From Methylocaldum sp. 14B (lineage in GTDB: Bacteria; Pseudomonadota; Gammaproteobacteria; Methylococcales; Methylococcaceae), in contig NZ_MSCV01000022.1 of assembly GCF_002005105.1 (NCBI RefSeq), positions 30,507-94,506 of the forward strand: a stretch of DNA of 64,000 bases, read 5' to 3'. Positions 9,713 to 19,021 of the stretch are shown one piece after another (positions within the stretch are counted from its first letter, which is position 1; each line of letters begins with the position of its first letter). Under the pieces are notes generated by a model that saw only the letters and a list, made by a program, of their open reading frames with translations, made no database searches and had not been told where the DNA came from. A program made the translations under genes and the position numbers.

Positions 9713-11047
9713 ATGTTGGACGACGAACCGTCAGATTTCCGCATCGAGGAAGTAACCCCCGAGTTGGCGTTGAGCGGTGCGATTCGCTTGCTGCAAGCGA
9801 ATCGCCTCGATGACGCCGAGCGGATTTTCAGCGTACTACTGGAGAATTATCCGGACATTCCCGAAATTCTTCATTTCTACGGCATCCTCGCGCATCGGAG
9901 AGGCAGAGACGATCTGGCCGTCGAGTCGATCGAAAAGGCCATCGCCATTGCGCCGACCTATGCCGATGCGTACAACAACCTCGGCAACATCTATAACAAG
10001 GCCGGCAAGCCCGAAAAGGCGGTGGACGCCTACCGGCGCGCGATCGAGCTGAATCCCGGAAACGTTGCTGCGCACAACAATCTCGGCACCGTTCTCAAGG
10101 ATCTGGAGCGCTTCGAGGAAGCCGCGGAGCAATTCGCCAAGGCGATCGAACTGATGCCGGACAACGCCGAGCTCTATCACAATTTCGGAAACGTATTCCG
10201 GAAGCAGGGCAAATTCGGGGAGGCCGCCCAGGCTTACCGCAGAGCGATCAATCTCCGGCCGTACCGCTCGGACGATTACGAAAATCTTTGCCATGTGCTG
10301 TACCTGCAAGGCTTGGTCGAGGAAGCATTGCCCACGATCCGTCAATGGCTGGAACACGATCCGACCAATCCTCTGGCGCTGCACCGGCTGCATTCGTATG
10401 CCGGGACGGACGTCCCGGCGCGCGCTTCGGACGACTACGTCCGCATGACGTTCGACAGCTTTGCCGATAGTTTCGATTACGTGCTTAAGGGACTCGACTA
10501 TCGGGCTCCGGGTTTGGTCAAGGAAGCCGTCGCCGCATTGTACGATCGGGATCGAGTCGACCTCGAAGTGCTCGACGTCGGCTGCGGGACCGGGCTGTGC
10601 GGGGAATTCTTGCGTCCTTATGCGCGTCGGCTGACCGGCGTGGATCTGTCCGTCAAAATGCTGGAGAAGGCCCATGCCAGACGGCAATACGACGATTTGA
10701 TCGAGAGTGAATTAACAGCCTACATCGGACGGCACACGGATCGGTTCGACCTGATCGTCTCCGCCGATACGCTGGTTTATTTCGGCGATTTGAGCGCGGT
10801 TTTCGAGCGGGTAGGGCGGGCACTGCGCCGGGGCGGATACTTCATTTTCACGGTGGAACGTAACGACGAGCGGCCGTCCGAAGGGTACAAGATCAATCTC
10901 CACGGGCGTTACAGCCATACGGAGGATTACCTGCAACGTGAGCTGGAAAGCGCCGGGCTTTCCCTTCGGAGGGGCGAGCAGCAGATGTTGCGCTACGAGG
11001 CCGGTGTGCCTGTGGAAGGGTTTCTGATCGTTGCCGCGCGGTCTTGA
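9713..11047 (+). CDS. TPR-repeat protein with C-terminal SAM methyltransferase domain
   Basis: A 444-residue protein. Residues about 35-230 carry five or more tetratricopeptide repeats (for example AYNNLGNIYNKAGKPEKAVD, AAHNNLGTVLKDLERFEEAA). Residues about 280-440 form a class I methyltransferase domain with motif I VLDVGCGTGLCGEFL and acidic VDLS after strand 2. Similar TPR-methyltransferases occur across proteobacteria with unknown targets. It starts 66 bases after the FYVE gene and lies before vgrG, so it may modify or chaperone a T6SS cargo; that is inference. It could equally be an unrelated insertion. Confidence 0.87.
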   Translation: MLDDEPSDFRIEEVTPELALSGAIRLLQANRLDDAERIFSVLLENYPDIPEILHFYGILAHRRGRDDLAVESIEKAIAIAPTYADAYNNLGNIYNKAGKPEKAVDAYRRAIELNPGNVAAHNNLGTVLKDLERFEEAAEQFAKAIELMPDNAELYHNFGNVFRKQGKFGEAAQAYRRAINLRPYRSDDYENLCHVLYLQGLVEEALPTIRQWLEHDPTNPLALHRLHSYAGTDVPARASDDYVRMTFDSFADSFDYVLKGLDYRAPGLVKEAVAALYDRDRVDLEVLDVGCGTGLCGEFLRPYARRLTGVDLSVKMLEKAHARRQYDDLIESELTAYIGRHTDRFDLIVSADTLVYFGDLSAVFERVGRALRRGGYFIFTVERNDERPSEGYKINLHGRYSHTEDYLQRELESAGLSLRRGEQQMLRYEAGVPVEGFLIVAARS

Positions 11048-11172
11048 ATTCGGTGGTTGCTCGCTGCGACCGGAAAGGTGTCTCGGGCGGAATCGCCTGA
11101 AATCATCGGTCTATATCCCAGGTTTGTTAGTATTCGACAAATTGTCTCCAATCATTCTAATGGGTTAGTTTT

Positions 11173-13122
11173 ATGTCGTTCACCCAGGATTTCCGCTCCG
11201 CTTCCGTAACGAGTCCTTTGGGCAAAGACGTCTTGTTGTTCTTCCGAATGCAGGGGCGGGAGGAATTCAGCCGTTCGTTCGAGCTTGAAGTGGATTTGCT
11301 CAGCGAGAATCGGAATATCGCCGCCAAGGACGTTCTGGGAAAGAAACTGACCGTCGCGCTTGAACTTTCCAACGGGGGCAAACGTTATTTCAACGGCTAT
11401 GCCGTTCAATTCAGCCAGGAACCCGATCTCGGCGAATTCGCGCATTACCGGGCGGTTTTGCGGCCGTGGCTATGGTTTCTGACGCGCAAGACGAATTGCC
11501 GCATTTTTCAGGACAAAACCGTACCGGAGATCGTCAAGGCCATTTTCGAGGAGCATGGCTTCAGCGGCGACATTCAGGAATCGCTGAGCGAAACCTATCG
11601 GCAGCGCGAATACTGCGTACAGTATCGCGAAAGCGACTTCGATTTCGTCAATCGGCTCCTGGAAGAAGAAGGCATCTACTATTTCTTCAAGCACGAAAGC
11701 GACAAGCACATTCTCAATCTCATCGATTCCGCCAATGCCCACTCGGCGGTTTCCGGGTATGCGGAAGTCCCTTTCTTTCCCCCGGAGAATCAAGAACGGC
11801 GGCTCCGGGATCACATCTTCGCCTGGTCCTTCAAGCGGGTTATTCAGCCTGGGACTTACACGGTCAACGATTTCGACTTTGAAAAGCCCAAAGCCTCCTT
11901 GATCGAAAAGACAAACCGGCCGACGGAGGACGATTACAGCAAATACGAACAATACGATTATCCGGGAGGATACGTTGCGAATGCCGACGGGTCGCATTAC
12001 TCGAAAGTGCGGTTGGAGGCGCTCCAGTCGGATTACGAGCGGTTTTCGGGCGAGGGTAACGTCGCGGGCCTGGAAGTCGGAGCCTTGTTCAAGCTGATCG
12101 ATCATCCCCGGCAGGATCAGAACAAGGAATACGTGGTTACCGGAATGGAATTCCGGCTGCAATCCAACCGCTATAAGTCGGCGAGCGACTCGGCCGGCGA
12201 TTTCGCGGAGAAGCTCGGCATTTCCGCCATTGCCAAGACGCAGCAGTTTCGTGCCGCCCATCGCACGCCGAGACCCATGGTTCGCGGGCCGCAAACCGCC
12301 ATAGTGGTCGGCAAATCGGGCGAGGAAATCTGGACCGACCAATATGGACGCGTGAAGGTCAAGTTTCACTGGGACCGCGCGGAGAATCGGGACGAGACCA
12401 GTTCGTGCTGGGTGCGGGTGTCCCAGCCGTGGGCGGGAAAAGGATGGGGAGCGATTGCGATACCCCGTATCGGCCAGGAAGTGATCGTTGATTTTCTCGA
12501 AGGCAATCCGGATCAGCCGATCATTACCGGCCGCGTCTACAACGCGGAGCAGACCGTGCCCTATGCCTTGCCCGGCAAGGCCACGCAAACCGGCATCAAA
12601 TCGCGCAGCAGCAAGGGCGGGGGACAGGACAATTTCAACGAGATCCGCATGGAGGACGATAAGGGGAAGGAGGAAATCTATATCCATGCCGAGAAAGACA
12701 TGAATGTGGTTGTCGAAAACAGCGCCACGCTCAAGGTCGGTTTCGACAAGAAGGACCCCGGCGATCAGACGATAGACATCTACAATCACCGGACGACGAC
12801 CCTGGAGCAGGGCAACGACAAGCTGCAGCTCAAGCAGGGCAATCGGGAAGTGGTGCTGGACATGGGCAACCACACCTTGTCGATCAAACAGGGGAATCAG
12901 GAGACCAAGATCGATCTGGGCAAAAGCACGCTGGAGGCGATGCAGTCGATCGAACTCAAGGTCGGGCAGAACAGTATCAAGATTGATCAAAGCGGCATCA
13001 CGATCAAAGGCATGATGGTCAATATCGAGGGAACCAGCATGGCGGAACTGAAATCGCCCATGACGACGGTAAAGGGCGACGGAATGCTGACCGCCAAGGG
13101 CGGTATCGTCATGATCAATTAA
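11173..13122 (+). CDS. vgrG: T6SS spike protein VgrG (TssI)
   Basis: A 649-residue VgrG. It has an N-terminal gp27-like part (about 1-370) with SDFDFVNRLLEEEGIYYFFKHE, the gp5-like OB fold with DQYGRVKVKFHWDR and CWVRVSQPWAGKGWGAIAIP, and then a C-terminal beta-helix of repeating short strands (KLQLKQGNREVVLDMGNHT). It trimerises as the puncturing tip of the T6SS tail. There is no large C-terminal extension, so this VgrG probably carries separate cargo rather than being a specialised effector itself. A PAAR gene follows 0.7 kb downstream. Confidence 0.97.
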   Translation: MSFTQDFRSASVTSPLGKDVLLFFRMQGREEFSRSFELEVDLLSENRNIAAKDVLGKKLTVALELSNGGKRYFNGYAVQFSQEPDLGEFAHYRAVLRPWLWFLTRKTNCRIFQDKTVPEIVKAIFEEHGFSGDIQESLSETYRQREYCVQYRESDFDFVNRLLEEEGIYYFFKHESDKHILNLIDSANAHSAVSGYAEVPFFPPENQERRLRDHIFAWSFKRVIQPGTYTVNDFDFEKPKASLIEKTNRPTEDDYSKYEQYDYPGGYVANADGSHYSKVRLEALQSDYERFSGEGNVAGLEVGALFKLIDHPRQDQNKEYVVTGMEFRLQSNRYKSASDSAGDFAEKLGISAIAKTQQFRAAHRTPRPMVRGPQTAIVVGKSGEEIWTDQYGRVKVKFHWDRAENRDETSSCWVRVSQPWAGKGWGAIAIPRIGQEVIVDFLEGNPDQPIITGRVYNAEQTVPYALPGKATQTGIKSRSSKGGGQDNFNEIRMEDDKGKEEIYIHAEKDMNVVVENSATLKVGFDKKDPGDQTIDIYNHRTTTLEQGNDKLQLKQGNREVVLDMGNHTLSIKQGNQETKIDLGKSTLEAMQSIELKVGQNSIKIDQSGITIKGMMVNIEGTSMAELKSPMTTVKGDGMLTAKGGIVMIN

Positions 13123-13154
13123 CCGAGTTGTAATCTCCGAGACTGAAAAGCAAA

Positions 13155-13760
13155 ATGACTGAACCCGTTTTCACCAAGGTCTCTGCGCCCAACGCCGCGG
13201 CCGTGTGCCGTGATATCGACCTCGACGAAGCCGCACTCCGATTGCTGAATCCCGAAATGAGCCCGGCTGGCTTTTTACGCCTCCTTATGGAAAACGCCTT
13301 GTATCCCGAGGCCGTTAAATTCCTCGCACGGGCGCTTCCGAAACGGGAGTCGACCTGGTGGGCCTGCCTATGCGCCCGCAGCGCTTTAGCCAATGATCCT
13401 GCTTCGCCAGCGATAAAACCGCTCGAACTCGCCGAGCGCTGGGTTTACAAACCCAGCGAGGAACATCGGCGTTCGGCTTTTGCTGCGGCGGAGGCGCATC
13501 AGTTCCAAGGGGCGGGGAGCTGGGCGGCGGTGGCGGCGTTCTGGAGCGGGGGCAGCATGGCTCCACCGGATGCGCCGGCCGTTCCACCCGCGGACAATCT
13601 TACCGGGAAAGCCGTTGCCGGAGCGGTCATGTTGGCTGCGGTTCAGAACGAGCCGGAAAAAGCGCCGGAAAAGTACCAACGCTTCTTGGCGCAGGGCATC
13701 GACATTGCCTGCGGCGGCAACGGCCGGTTGGCCTCCAAGCTTGCCGGTGCGAATGCGTAA
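13155..13760 (+). CDS. DUF6931-like T6SS-associated protein
   Basis: A 201-residue soluble protein between vgrG and PAAR. It shows an N-terminal helical region (LRLLNPEMSPAGFLRLLMEN), then LPKRESTWWACLCARSAL and a helical C-terminal part with QFQGAGSWAAVAAFWSGGSM and VAGAVMLAAVQNEP. This pattern matches small proteins found between vgrG and PAAR genes that I associate with DUF6931; the family name is from memory. Function is unknown; the position fits an adaptor for loading spike or cargo. The ribosome site is weak. Confidence 0.7.
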   Translation: MTEPVFTKVSAPNAAAVCRDIDLDEAALRLLNPEMSPAGFLRLLMENALYPEAVKFLARALPKRESTWWACLCARSALANDPASPAIKPLELAERWVYKPSEEHRRSAFAAAEAHQFQGAGSWAAVAAFWSGGSMAPPDAPAVPPADNLTGKAVAGAVMLAAVQNEPEKAPEKYQRFLAQGIDIACGGNGRLASKLAGANA

Positions 13761-13795
13761 TGGCGCGATCGAATGACTGATACAGTGAGGGCAAT

Positions 13796-14089
13796 ATGAG
13801 CAAACCCGCGGCCCGCCTCACCGATATGCATACCTGTCCCATGTTCGACGGCCCCAAACCCCATGTGGGAGGGCCGATCACGGCTCCCGGCGCGCCCACG
13901 GTGCTGATCGGTTCTTTGCCCGCCGCTCGGGTCGGCGATGTGGTAACCTGTGTCGGACCGCCGGATACCATTGCTCAGGGTTCGGCCACGGTGATGATCG
14001 GCGGTCAGCCGGCGGCGCGCATGGGCGACATGACCGCCCACGGCGGTGTGATCGTCGTGGGCCAGCCGACTGTTCTCATCGGCGGATAA
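13796..14089 (+). CDS. PAAR spike-tip protein
   Basis: A 97-residue PAAR protein: PAARLTDMHTCPMF at the start, repeated VLIGSLPAARVGDVVTC and VMIGGQPAARMGDMTAHGG blocks, and His/Cys residues for tip metal binding. PAAR folds into a small cone that sharpens VgrG and can carry effectors. It is a stand-alone PAAR with no toxin extension. GAGGG precedes the ATG. It ends the T6SS block. Confidence 0.95.
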   Translation: MSKPAARLTDMHTCPMFDGPKPHVGGPITAPGAPTVLIGSLPAARVGDVVTCVGPPDTIAQGSATVMIGGQPAARMGDMTAHGGVIVVGQPTVLIGG

Positions 14090-14270
14090 ACGGATCGACC
14101 GTCATTTAAGGAATGCACCGGAAACGCGACGCCTCTCCGGCGGAGCTTAAGGTATTATCCGGTGTGCGTTCGGACCTTTTGCGCCGCTCTCCGGAATCAG
14201 GGGGATTTTTAAGTAAGTAAACACATCATTTCAGATTTTTAAAAGCCATTCATTCCACGACTTTTCTCTC

Positions 14271-15557
14271 GTGTGTTCGTCTGTTGTTCCCGCCGCGCCG
14301 GCTGTCCCTGCCTTCGGCGATTTAGAAAACCTCTGCGCTTGCCACGAATGTGATCTTTTGCAACGCAAGGTCCCGCTTGCGCCGGGGCAAAGCGCCCGCT
14401 GCTGCCGCTGCGGAGCGCAGCTCTATCATGCGCCGAAAGACACCCTGAACCGGACATTGGCCTTTTCCCTTGCGGCATTCATTCTGTTTTCGGTCGCCAA
14501 TCTGTTCCCTATTCTGGGGCTGAGCATCCAGGGCAAGCACACGGAGGCGACGCTTCTCGGTGCCGTGCTCGAGTTGCAGAAGCAGGGCATGGGAATGATG
14601 GCCGGCCTGGTTCTGTTTACCACCATTGTGGTACCGGCCATGGAGCTTCTGGGACTGTTATATGTGCTGCTGCCGCTGAAGCTGAATAAGAAGCCGCCGG
14701 GTCAGGCCGCCGTGTTCAGATTGATTCAGGTGCTGCGGCCATGGGGCATGATCGAAGTCCTGATGCTGGGCATCCTGGTTTCCCTGGTCAAGCTCGCTCA
14801 CATGGCGACTGTTCAGCCGGGCTGGTCGCTGTGGCTTTTCGGCGGTTTTATTTTCGTGATGGCGGCGACCGCTGCCTCGCTGGATAGCGAAGAGATTTGG
14901 GCGCGGTTGGGGCGGCGCTGTCCCGTCGCCACTCAGCAAAACTCAGGGGCCGGCTATTTGACGTGCCATGCCTGCGGAATGCTTTCCTATGCCCCGGCCG
15001 GGAAGCACGAGCAGCACTGCCCTCGGTGCGGTAGCGTGCTGCACGTCCGCAAACCGAACAGCGTCGGTCGATGCTGGTCTCTCCTGATCGCCGCCATGAT
15101 TTTATATGTTCCGGCCAATGTGTTGCCGGTCATGTCCACCTCTTCGATCGTCGGGGCTCAAGTCGACACCATCATGAGCGGGGTGATCTATCTGTGGGTA
15201 TCGGGATCGTGGCCTTTGGCACTGCTGGTGTTCTTTGCCAGCGTTATGGTGCCGCTGCTGAAACTGATGGCTCTCACTCTACTCTTGGTGACGGTTCAGA
15301 CCGGATCGCGCTGGCGGCCGCTGGACCGCACCCGGCTATATCGGCTGACCGAAAAGGTCGGCCGTTGGTCGATGGTGGATATTTTTGTCGTTACCATGCT
15401 GGTGGCCCTGGTGGATGTGCGCCCTCTGGCGGCGGTCCAAGCCGGGCCCGGAGCCATTGCCTTCGGCGCCGTAGTGGTGCTCACCATGGTTGCCGCCATG
15501 AGCTTCGACCCGCGACTGATATGGGATTCCGTACAAGAAAATGTTCATTCGAGATAA
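14271..15557 (+). CDS. pqiA: PqiA-family integral membrane protein
   Basis: A 428-residue protein of two homologous halves, each with a cytoplasmic CxxC...CxxC zinc-ribbon-like segment (CHECDLLQRK...CCRCGAQL and CHACGMLSYAP...CPRCGSVL) followed by about four membrane helices. This is the PqiA architecture. PqiA works with the MCE protein PqiB and lipoprotein PqiC in lipid movement between the inner and outer membranes. GTG 14271 is chosen because it is just upstream of the first CxxC; no clear ribosome site is visible, so the start is less certain. It overlaps pqiB by 17 bases. Confidence 0.9.
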   Translation: MCSSVVPAAPAVPAFGDLENLCACHECDLLQRKVPLAPGQSARCCRCGAQLYHAPKDTLNRTLAFSLAAFILFSVANLFPILGLSIQGKHTEATLLGAVLELQKQGMGMMAGLVLFTTIVVPAMELLGLLYVLLPLKLNKKPPGQAAVFRLIQVLRPWGMIEVLMLGILVSLVKLAHMATVQPGWSLWLFGGFIFVMAATAASLDSEEIWARLGRRCPVATQQNSGAGYLTCHACGMLSYAPAGKHEQHCPRCGSVLHVRKPNSVGRCWSLLIAAMILYVPANVLPVMSTSSIVGAQVDTIMSGVIYLWVSGSWPLALLVFFASVMVPLLKLMALTLLLVTVQTGSRWRPLDRTRLYRLTEKVGRWSMVDIFVVTMLVALVDVRPLAAVQAGPGAIAFGAVVVLTMVAAMSFDPRLIWDSVQENVHSR

Positions 15558-17196
15558 CGATTCAAATTCCGCTTCGAAGACCGACAAGGGCGATGCGTTG
15601 CCGACGGCGGTCGCAGCGCCGCCGAGCCGGTTCGCCTTTTCCGTCGTTTGGGTCATACCGCTGGTTGCGGCGCTGATCGGTGCCTGGCTGGCCTGGAAAG
15701 CGATCTCGGAACGAGGCCCTGTGATCACCCTTATTTTCATGAGTGCCGAGGGTTTGGAGCCGGGCAAAACGCCTATCAAGTATCGGGACGTAGAGGTGGG
15801 CAAAGTCGCCGATGTCGCCCTGAGCGAAGATCGGACCAGCGTCATCGTCACCGCTCAAATGCGTGACGGAACCGAGGATTGGCTGGTGAAAGACACCCGT
15901 TTCTGGATCGTGCGTCCGCGCGTGGTCGCCGGGAACATTTCGGGTTTGAGTACTTTGCTTTCCGGCTCTTATATCGGCTTGGACGTGGGGAGTTCGACGG
16001 AGCGGAAATACAAATTCCGCGGTCTGGACGTCCCGCCCATTCTAACATCGGATCTGCAGGGCCGGCGCTTCGCTCTCAAGGGCGAGGATCTGGGCTCTTT
16101 GGATGTAGGATCTCCTATCTATTTCCGGCACATTGCGGTTGGCAAGGTGCTGGGCTTCGAAATGGATCCTGCGGGGACCGGTGTAACCATACAAGTTTTC
16201 GTGGAAACGCCCTATGACCGGTTCGTGACCGCCGACACCCGTTTTTGGCACGCCAGCGGTCTCGACTTAACACTCGATGCCAATGGCGTCAAGATCGACA
16301 CGGAGTCGCTGATGAGCATCATGCTCGGCGGAATCGCTTTCGCCATGCCGGCCGGCGACGGAAAAGTCGAGCCTGCGGTGGAAAACACGGCGTTTACCCT
16401 TTACGCCAATCGGTCCGCGGCCTTCGCGCCACCCAAAACCGAACGGCGCGCGATGGTTTTGTATTTCGACGAAACGATACGAGGGCTTTCGGTCGGTGCG
16501 CCGCTCGATTTTAGAGGCTTGCCTGCCGGAGAGGTCACCGGCATCCGGGGCGAGTGGGATACGCAGAACCACCGTTTCCGTATTGCGGTTGATATCGGCC
16601 TGAGTTGGGGTGGGATGATACGCAATCAAAAACGCGAACTTATCACCACGACCCGCGAGGCCGTGGAGAGACAGTTGAGCCGAATGGTGGAGAAAGGGCT
16701 TCGTGCGCAATTGCGCACGGGCAACCTAATCTCGGGGCAACTCTATGTCGCTCTCGACTTCTTCCCGTCTGCGCCGTCGGCACATTTGGACTGGACGCGG
16801 GACCCGCCTGAGTTTCCGACCATGCCGGGCACTTTGCAATCGCTCTCGGACAGCGCGGAACATATCGTGAAAAAACTGGACAAATTACCGCTCGACGAGA
16901 TCGCCGCGGACCTGCGGAAAACCATGGCATCGTTGAATCAGACACTTAAGAGCGTGGAGCGGCTGACCTCCAATTTGGATCGCGAGCTGATGCCGGAGAT
17001 GAAGACCACGATTATCGACGCTAGACGGACCCTGACCGAAGCCCAGAAGACGCTTGCCACCGACGGACCGCTCCAGCACGATGCGCGCGACGCGCTGAAC
17101 GAGGTTTCCCGGGCAGCTCAATCGTTACGCGTGATGTTGGATTATCTGGAGCGCCATCCGGAATCGCTTCTTATGGGTAAAGAGAAACAGCCATGA
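15541..17196 (+). CDS. pqiB: PqiB-family MCE (MlaD-type) protein
   Basis: A 551-residue protein with one N-terminal membrane anchor (FSVVWVIPLVAALIGAWLAW) and three MCE domains, recognisable from GLEPGKTPIKYRDVEVGKV, DLGSLDVGSPIYFRHIAVGK and GLSVGAPLDFRGLPAGEVTG, then a C-terminal helical segment (about 440-540). In Escherichia coli PqiB forms a hexameric periplasmic tunnel for lipids. It overlaps both neighbours (pqiA by 17, pqiC by 4 bases), so the three genes form a tight operon. Confidence 0.94.
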   Translation: MFIRDNDSNSASKTDKGDALPTAVAAPPSRFAFSVVWVIPLVAALIGAWLAWKAISERGPVITLIFMSAEGLEPGKTPIKYRDVEVGKVADVALSEDRTSVIVTAQMRDGTEDWLVKDTRFWIVRPRVVAGNISGLSTLLSGSYIGLDVGSSTERKYKFRGLDVPPILTSDLQGRRFALKGEDLGSLDVGSPIYFRHIAVGKVLGFEMDPAGTGVTIQVFVETPYDRFVTADTRFWHASGLDLTLDANGVKIDTESLMSIMLGGIAFAMPAGDGKVEPAVENTAFTLYANRSAAFAPPKTERRAMVLYFDETIRGLSVGAPLDFRGLPAGEVTGIRGEWDTQNHRFRIAVDIGLSWGGMIRNQKRELITTTREAVERQLSRMVEKGLRAQLRTGNLISGQLYVALDFFPSAPSAHLDWTRDPPEFPTMPGTLQSLSDSAEHIVKKLDKLPLDEIAADLRKTMASLNQTLKSVERLTSNLDRELMPEMKTTIIDARRTLTEAQKTLATDGPLQHDARDALNEVSRAAQSLRVMLDYLERHPESLLMGKEKQP

Positions 17197-17774
17197 TCCG
17201 TTTTCTGTGGATGACGATATTCGTTAGTCTTTTCGCCGGGTGTGGCGGTTCCGCGCCGGCACGTTTCTATACGCTGATGCCGGCGAACGACCCGGTGGCC
17301 GCACGGGGCACTCTGAGCGATAGCGCGAAAATAATCGTGGTGGGGCCGGTGACGATTCCCGCCGCTTTGGATCAGCCCCAGCTAGTCGTTACCAAGGGCG
17401 AACATGAAGTCGAGGTTCTGGAGCAGCATCGCTGGGCAGCGCCGTTGAAGGACGAAATCACGAGCGCACTGGCCGCTCGCCTTTCCCGTCTGGTTGGCGA
17501 TGCGACGGTAACCGCCTACGCCCAATCGACGTCTCTTGATCCGAATGTGCGGATTCTCATAGATATTTCCCGATTTGAACTTCGCCCGAAAGATAGAGCC
17601 GTTTTCGAAGCGCTGTGGACGATCAAAATGAATGACGAAACGGCGGTCCGCCGCGGACATACCAACGTGGCCATCCCTGCCGCGAATAGCAGTTACGTAG
17701 GGTTGGCAACCGCGCAAAGCCGGGCGCTCGACGCCTTGGCGCAGGACCTCGCCGCCGCGTTGCGAACTCGGTGA
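17193..17774 (+). CDS. pqiC: PqiC-family outer-membrane lipoprotein
   Basis: A 193-residue lipoprotein: signal peptide with lipobox LFAGC (Cys at residue 17), then ARFYTLMP and VVGPVTIPAALDQPQLVV, the typical ABC-transport auxiliary / PqiC (DUF330) start. It is thought to dock the PqiB tunnel at the outer membrane. The ATGA overlap with pqiB supports coupling. Length fits the family. Confidence 0.92.
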   Translation: MIRFLWMTIFVSLFAGCGGSAPARFYTLMPANDPVAARGTLSDSAKIIVVGPVTIPAALDQPQLVVTKGEHEVEVLEQHRWAAPLKDEITSALAARLSRLVGDATVTAYAQSTSLDPNVRILIDISRFELRPKDRAVFEALWTIKMNDETAVRRGHTNVAIPAANSSYVGLATAQSRALDALAQDLAAALRTR

Positions 17775-17891
17775 CTCGATGCCCGATGTTCGTAAGCTGA
17801 AGAAATTACCCGAGGGATAGACGGGACCGGTTGGCTGAGGCTGCCGACCGATTCCGTTGAACCGGCCGGCGCTCGAAGTCGATTGTGCTGA

Positions 17892-18224
17892 TTAGCTACG
17901 GCGGTCGTTATAACTCCCGTTACGCCTTGCTGCGGTAACGAAAGGGTTGGAGCTGCCGTTGCGCTCACCTCTGTCTTGGGGAGGACGGGCTTCGTTTACC
18001 GTTAGGCTGCGGCCGCTTACCTCCTTACCGTTCAAGGCCGCAATCGCGGCCTGAGCTTCCTGAGCGCTGCCCATTTCCACGAATCCGAAACCCTTGGAGC
18101 GCCCTGTTTCCCGATCCATAATCACATGGGCCGAGTATACCGTACCATGTGGCGCAAAAAGCTGGTGCAGATCATCGTTTCCAAGGCCGTAATTCAGATT
18201 TCCGACATACAATTTCCTGTTCAC
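17892..18224 (-). CDS. RRM-type RNA-binding protein
   Basis: A 110-residue protein with one RNA-recognition motif: RNP2 KLYVGNLNYG and RNP1 SKGFGFVEM, plus a short Ser/Arg/Asn tail (GSYNDRRS). Such single-RRM proteins are cold-inducible in cyanobacteria and proteobacteria. GTG 18224 is chosen because GGAG lies six bases upstream and the RRM starts immediately. A region of nearly 300 bases lies between its start and the next gene upstream, which could hold a leader controlling it; the RNA partner is unknown. Confidence 0.92.
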   Translation of the reverse strand: MNRKLYVGNLNYGLGNDDLHQLFAPHGTVYSAHVIMDRETGRSKGFGFVEMGSAQEAQAAIAALNGKEVSGRSLTVNEARPPQDRGERNGSSNPFVTAARRNGSYNDRRS

Positions 18225-18521
18225 TAGATAACTCCTCAATACCCACTCAAATAACATGTGCGCCGAAGGTCAAAACATATATCCATCAATAACGGCTTCA
18301 GCTCCGCTCCTTGGTACGATAAATAAACTATCTTTCCGCACCTAATTCCATAAGTAATCGCCCGTAGGTAACTATATTCCCGTATAGCATTACGGCAGTC
18401 GCACTCTTCGGGGTATATCTGTGTCGCGACATCCGTAACGCTAATTTAACGAAAACGCAATAAATTTGGTTGACTCTCGAATACTTTCGGATCGTTCGTT
18501 GTCGTAAATCGACACCGCTTC
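18225..18521. other. AT-richer intergenic region upstream of the RRM gene
   Basis: About 300 bases with no convincing gene. It contains short AT-rich stretches consistent with promoters for the leftward RRM gene, but I cannot fix a -10/-35 pair. A weak open frame here (18328-18525, leftward) has no ribosome site or family resemblance. Confidence 0.5.
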
Positions 18522-19016
18522 TCAAGTAATATCGAGCCGGGTTTCTTGTTCAAGATGAGCGCCCTTAACCGCCTGTCCGGACAAGATCACTTGTTTGATT
18601 CCGTTTTTGTCAATATGAACCACGCTTTCCTCGCGTTTAAATGTCTCGGGGATAGCCGACTCATCATCGAGAATTACTTTCGGCGGATTTTGTTTGACTT
18701 TGATAATGAATTGAGGACTCCTGATTTCGCGTATATTGATACGTTCCATCTGAATCTTGAGATATTGCCTTAAACCGGCCGCACGAGTTTCCAAGGCTCT
18801 GCGTCGCCGGTTCATCCGCTCTTCGGCCTGACGAATCAGTTCGGCTTCGCCCTCCATGTGCAGGAGGGCGGCAGCGATGTTCCATGCTTTAAGCGAGATC
18901 TCGCCCGTAAGTGCTTCCAATGTGTCGTTGATCACATCCGGAGGCAAATCCAGATCCGTAAGGTTATTCAAGGCTTCCTGGTATTGCTCGGCAATCTCAT
19001 AAAGCTTTGTTTCCAC
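18522..19016 (-). CDS. Siphovirus Gp157-family protein
   Basis: A 164-residue protein with the Gp157 pattern: N-terminal helix LYEIAEQYQEALNNL, then DTLEALTGEISLKAWNIAA, then a charged coiled coil (EERMNRRRRALETRAAGLRQYL) and C-terminal IRSPQFIIKVKQNPPKVIL. This family is found in tailed phages next to recombination genes; its action is poorly known. GTG 19016 follows the upstream gene by five bases, after AAGGGG, so the pair is an operon. No other phage genes are nearby. Confidence 0.88.
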   Translation of the reverse strand: METKLYEIAEQYQEALNNLTDLDLPPDVINDTLEALTGEISLKAWNIAAALLHMEGEAELIRQAEERMNRRRRALETRAAGLRQYLKIQMERINIREIRSPQFIIKVKQNPPKVILDDESAIPETFKREESVVHIDKNGIKQVILSGQAVKGAHLEQETRLDIT

Positions 19017-19021
19017 GCCGC

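Noticed and set aside
11470..12990. 506-residue leftward frame opposite vgrG
   Set aside because: Antisense shadow of a clear VgrG; no protein motifs.
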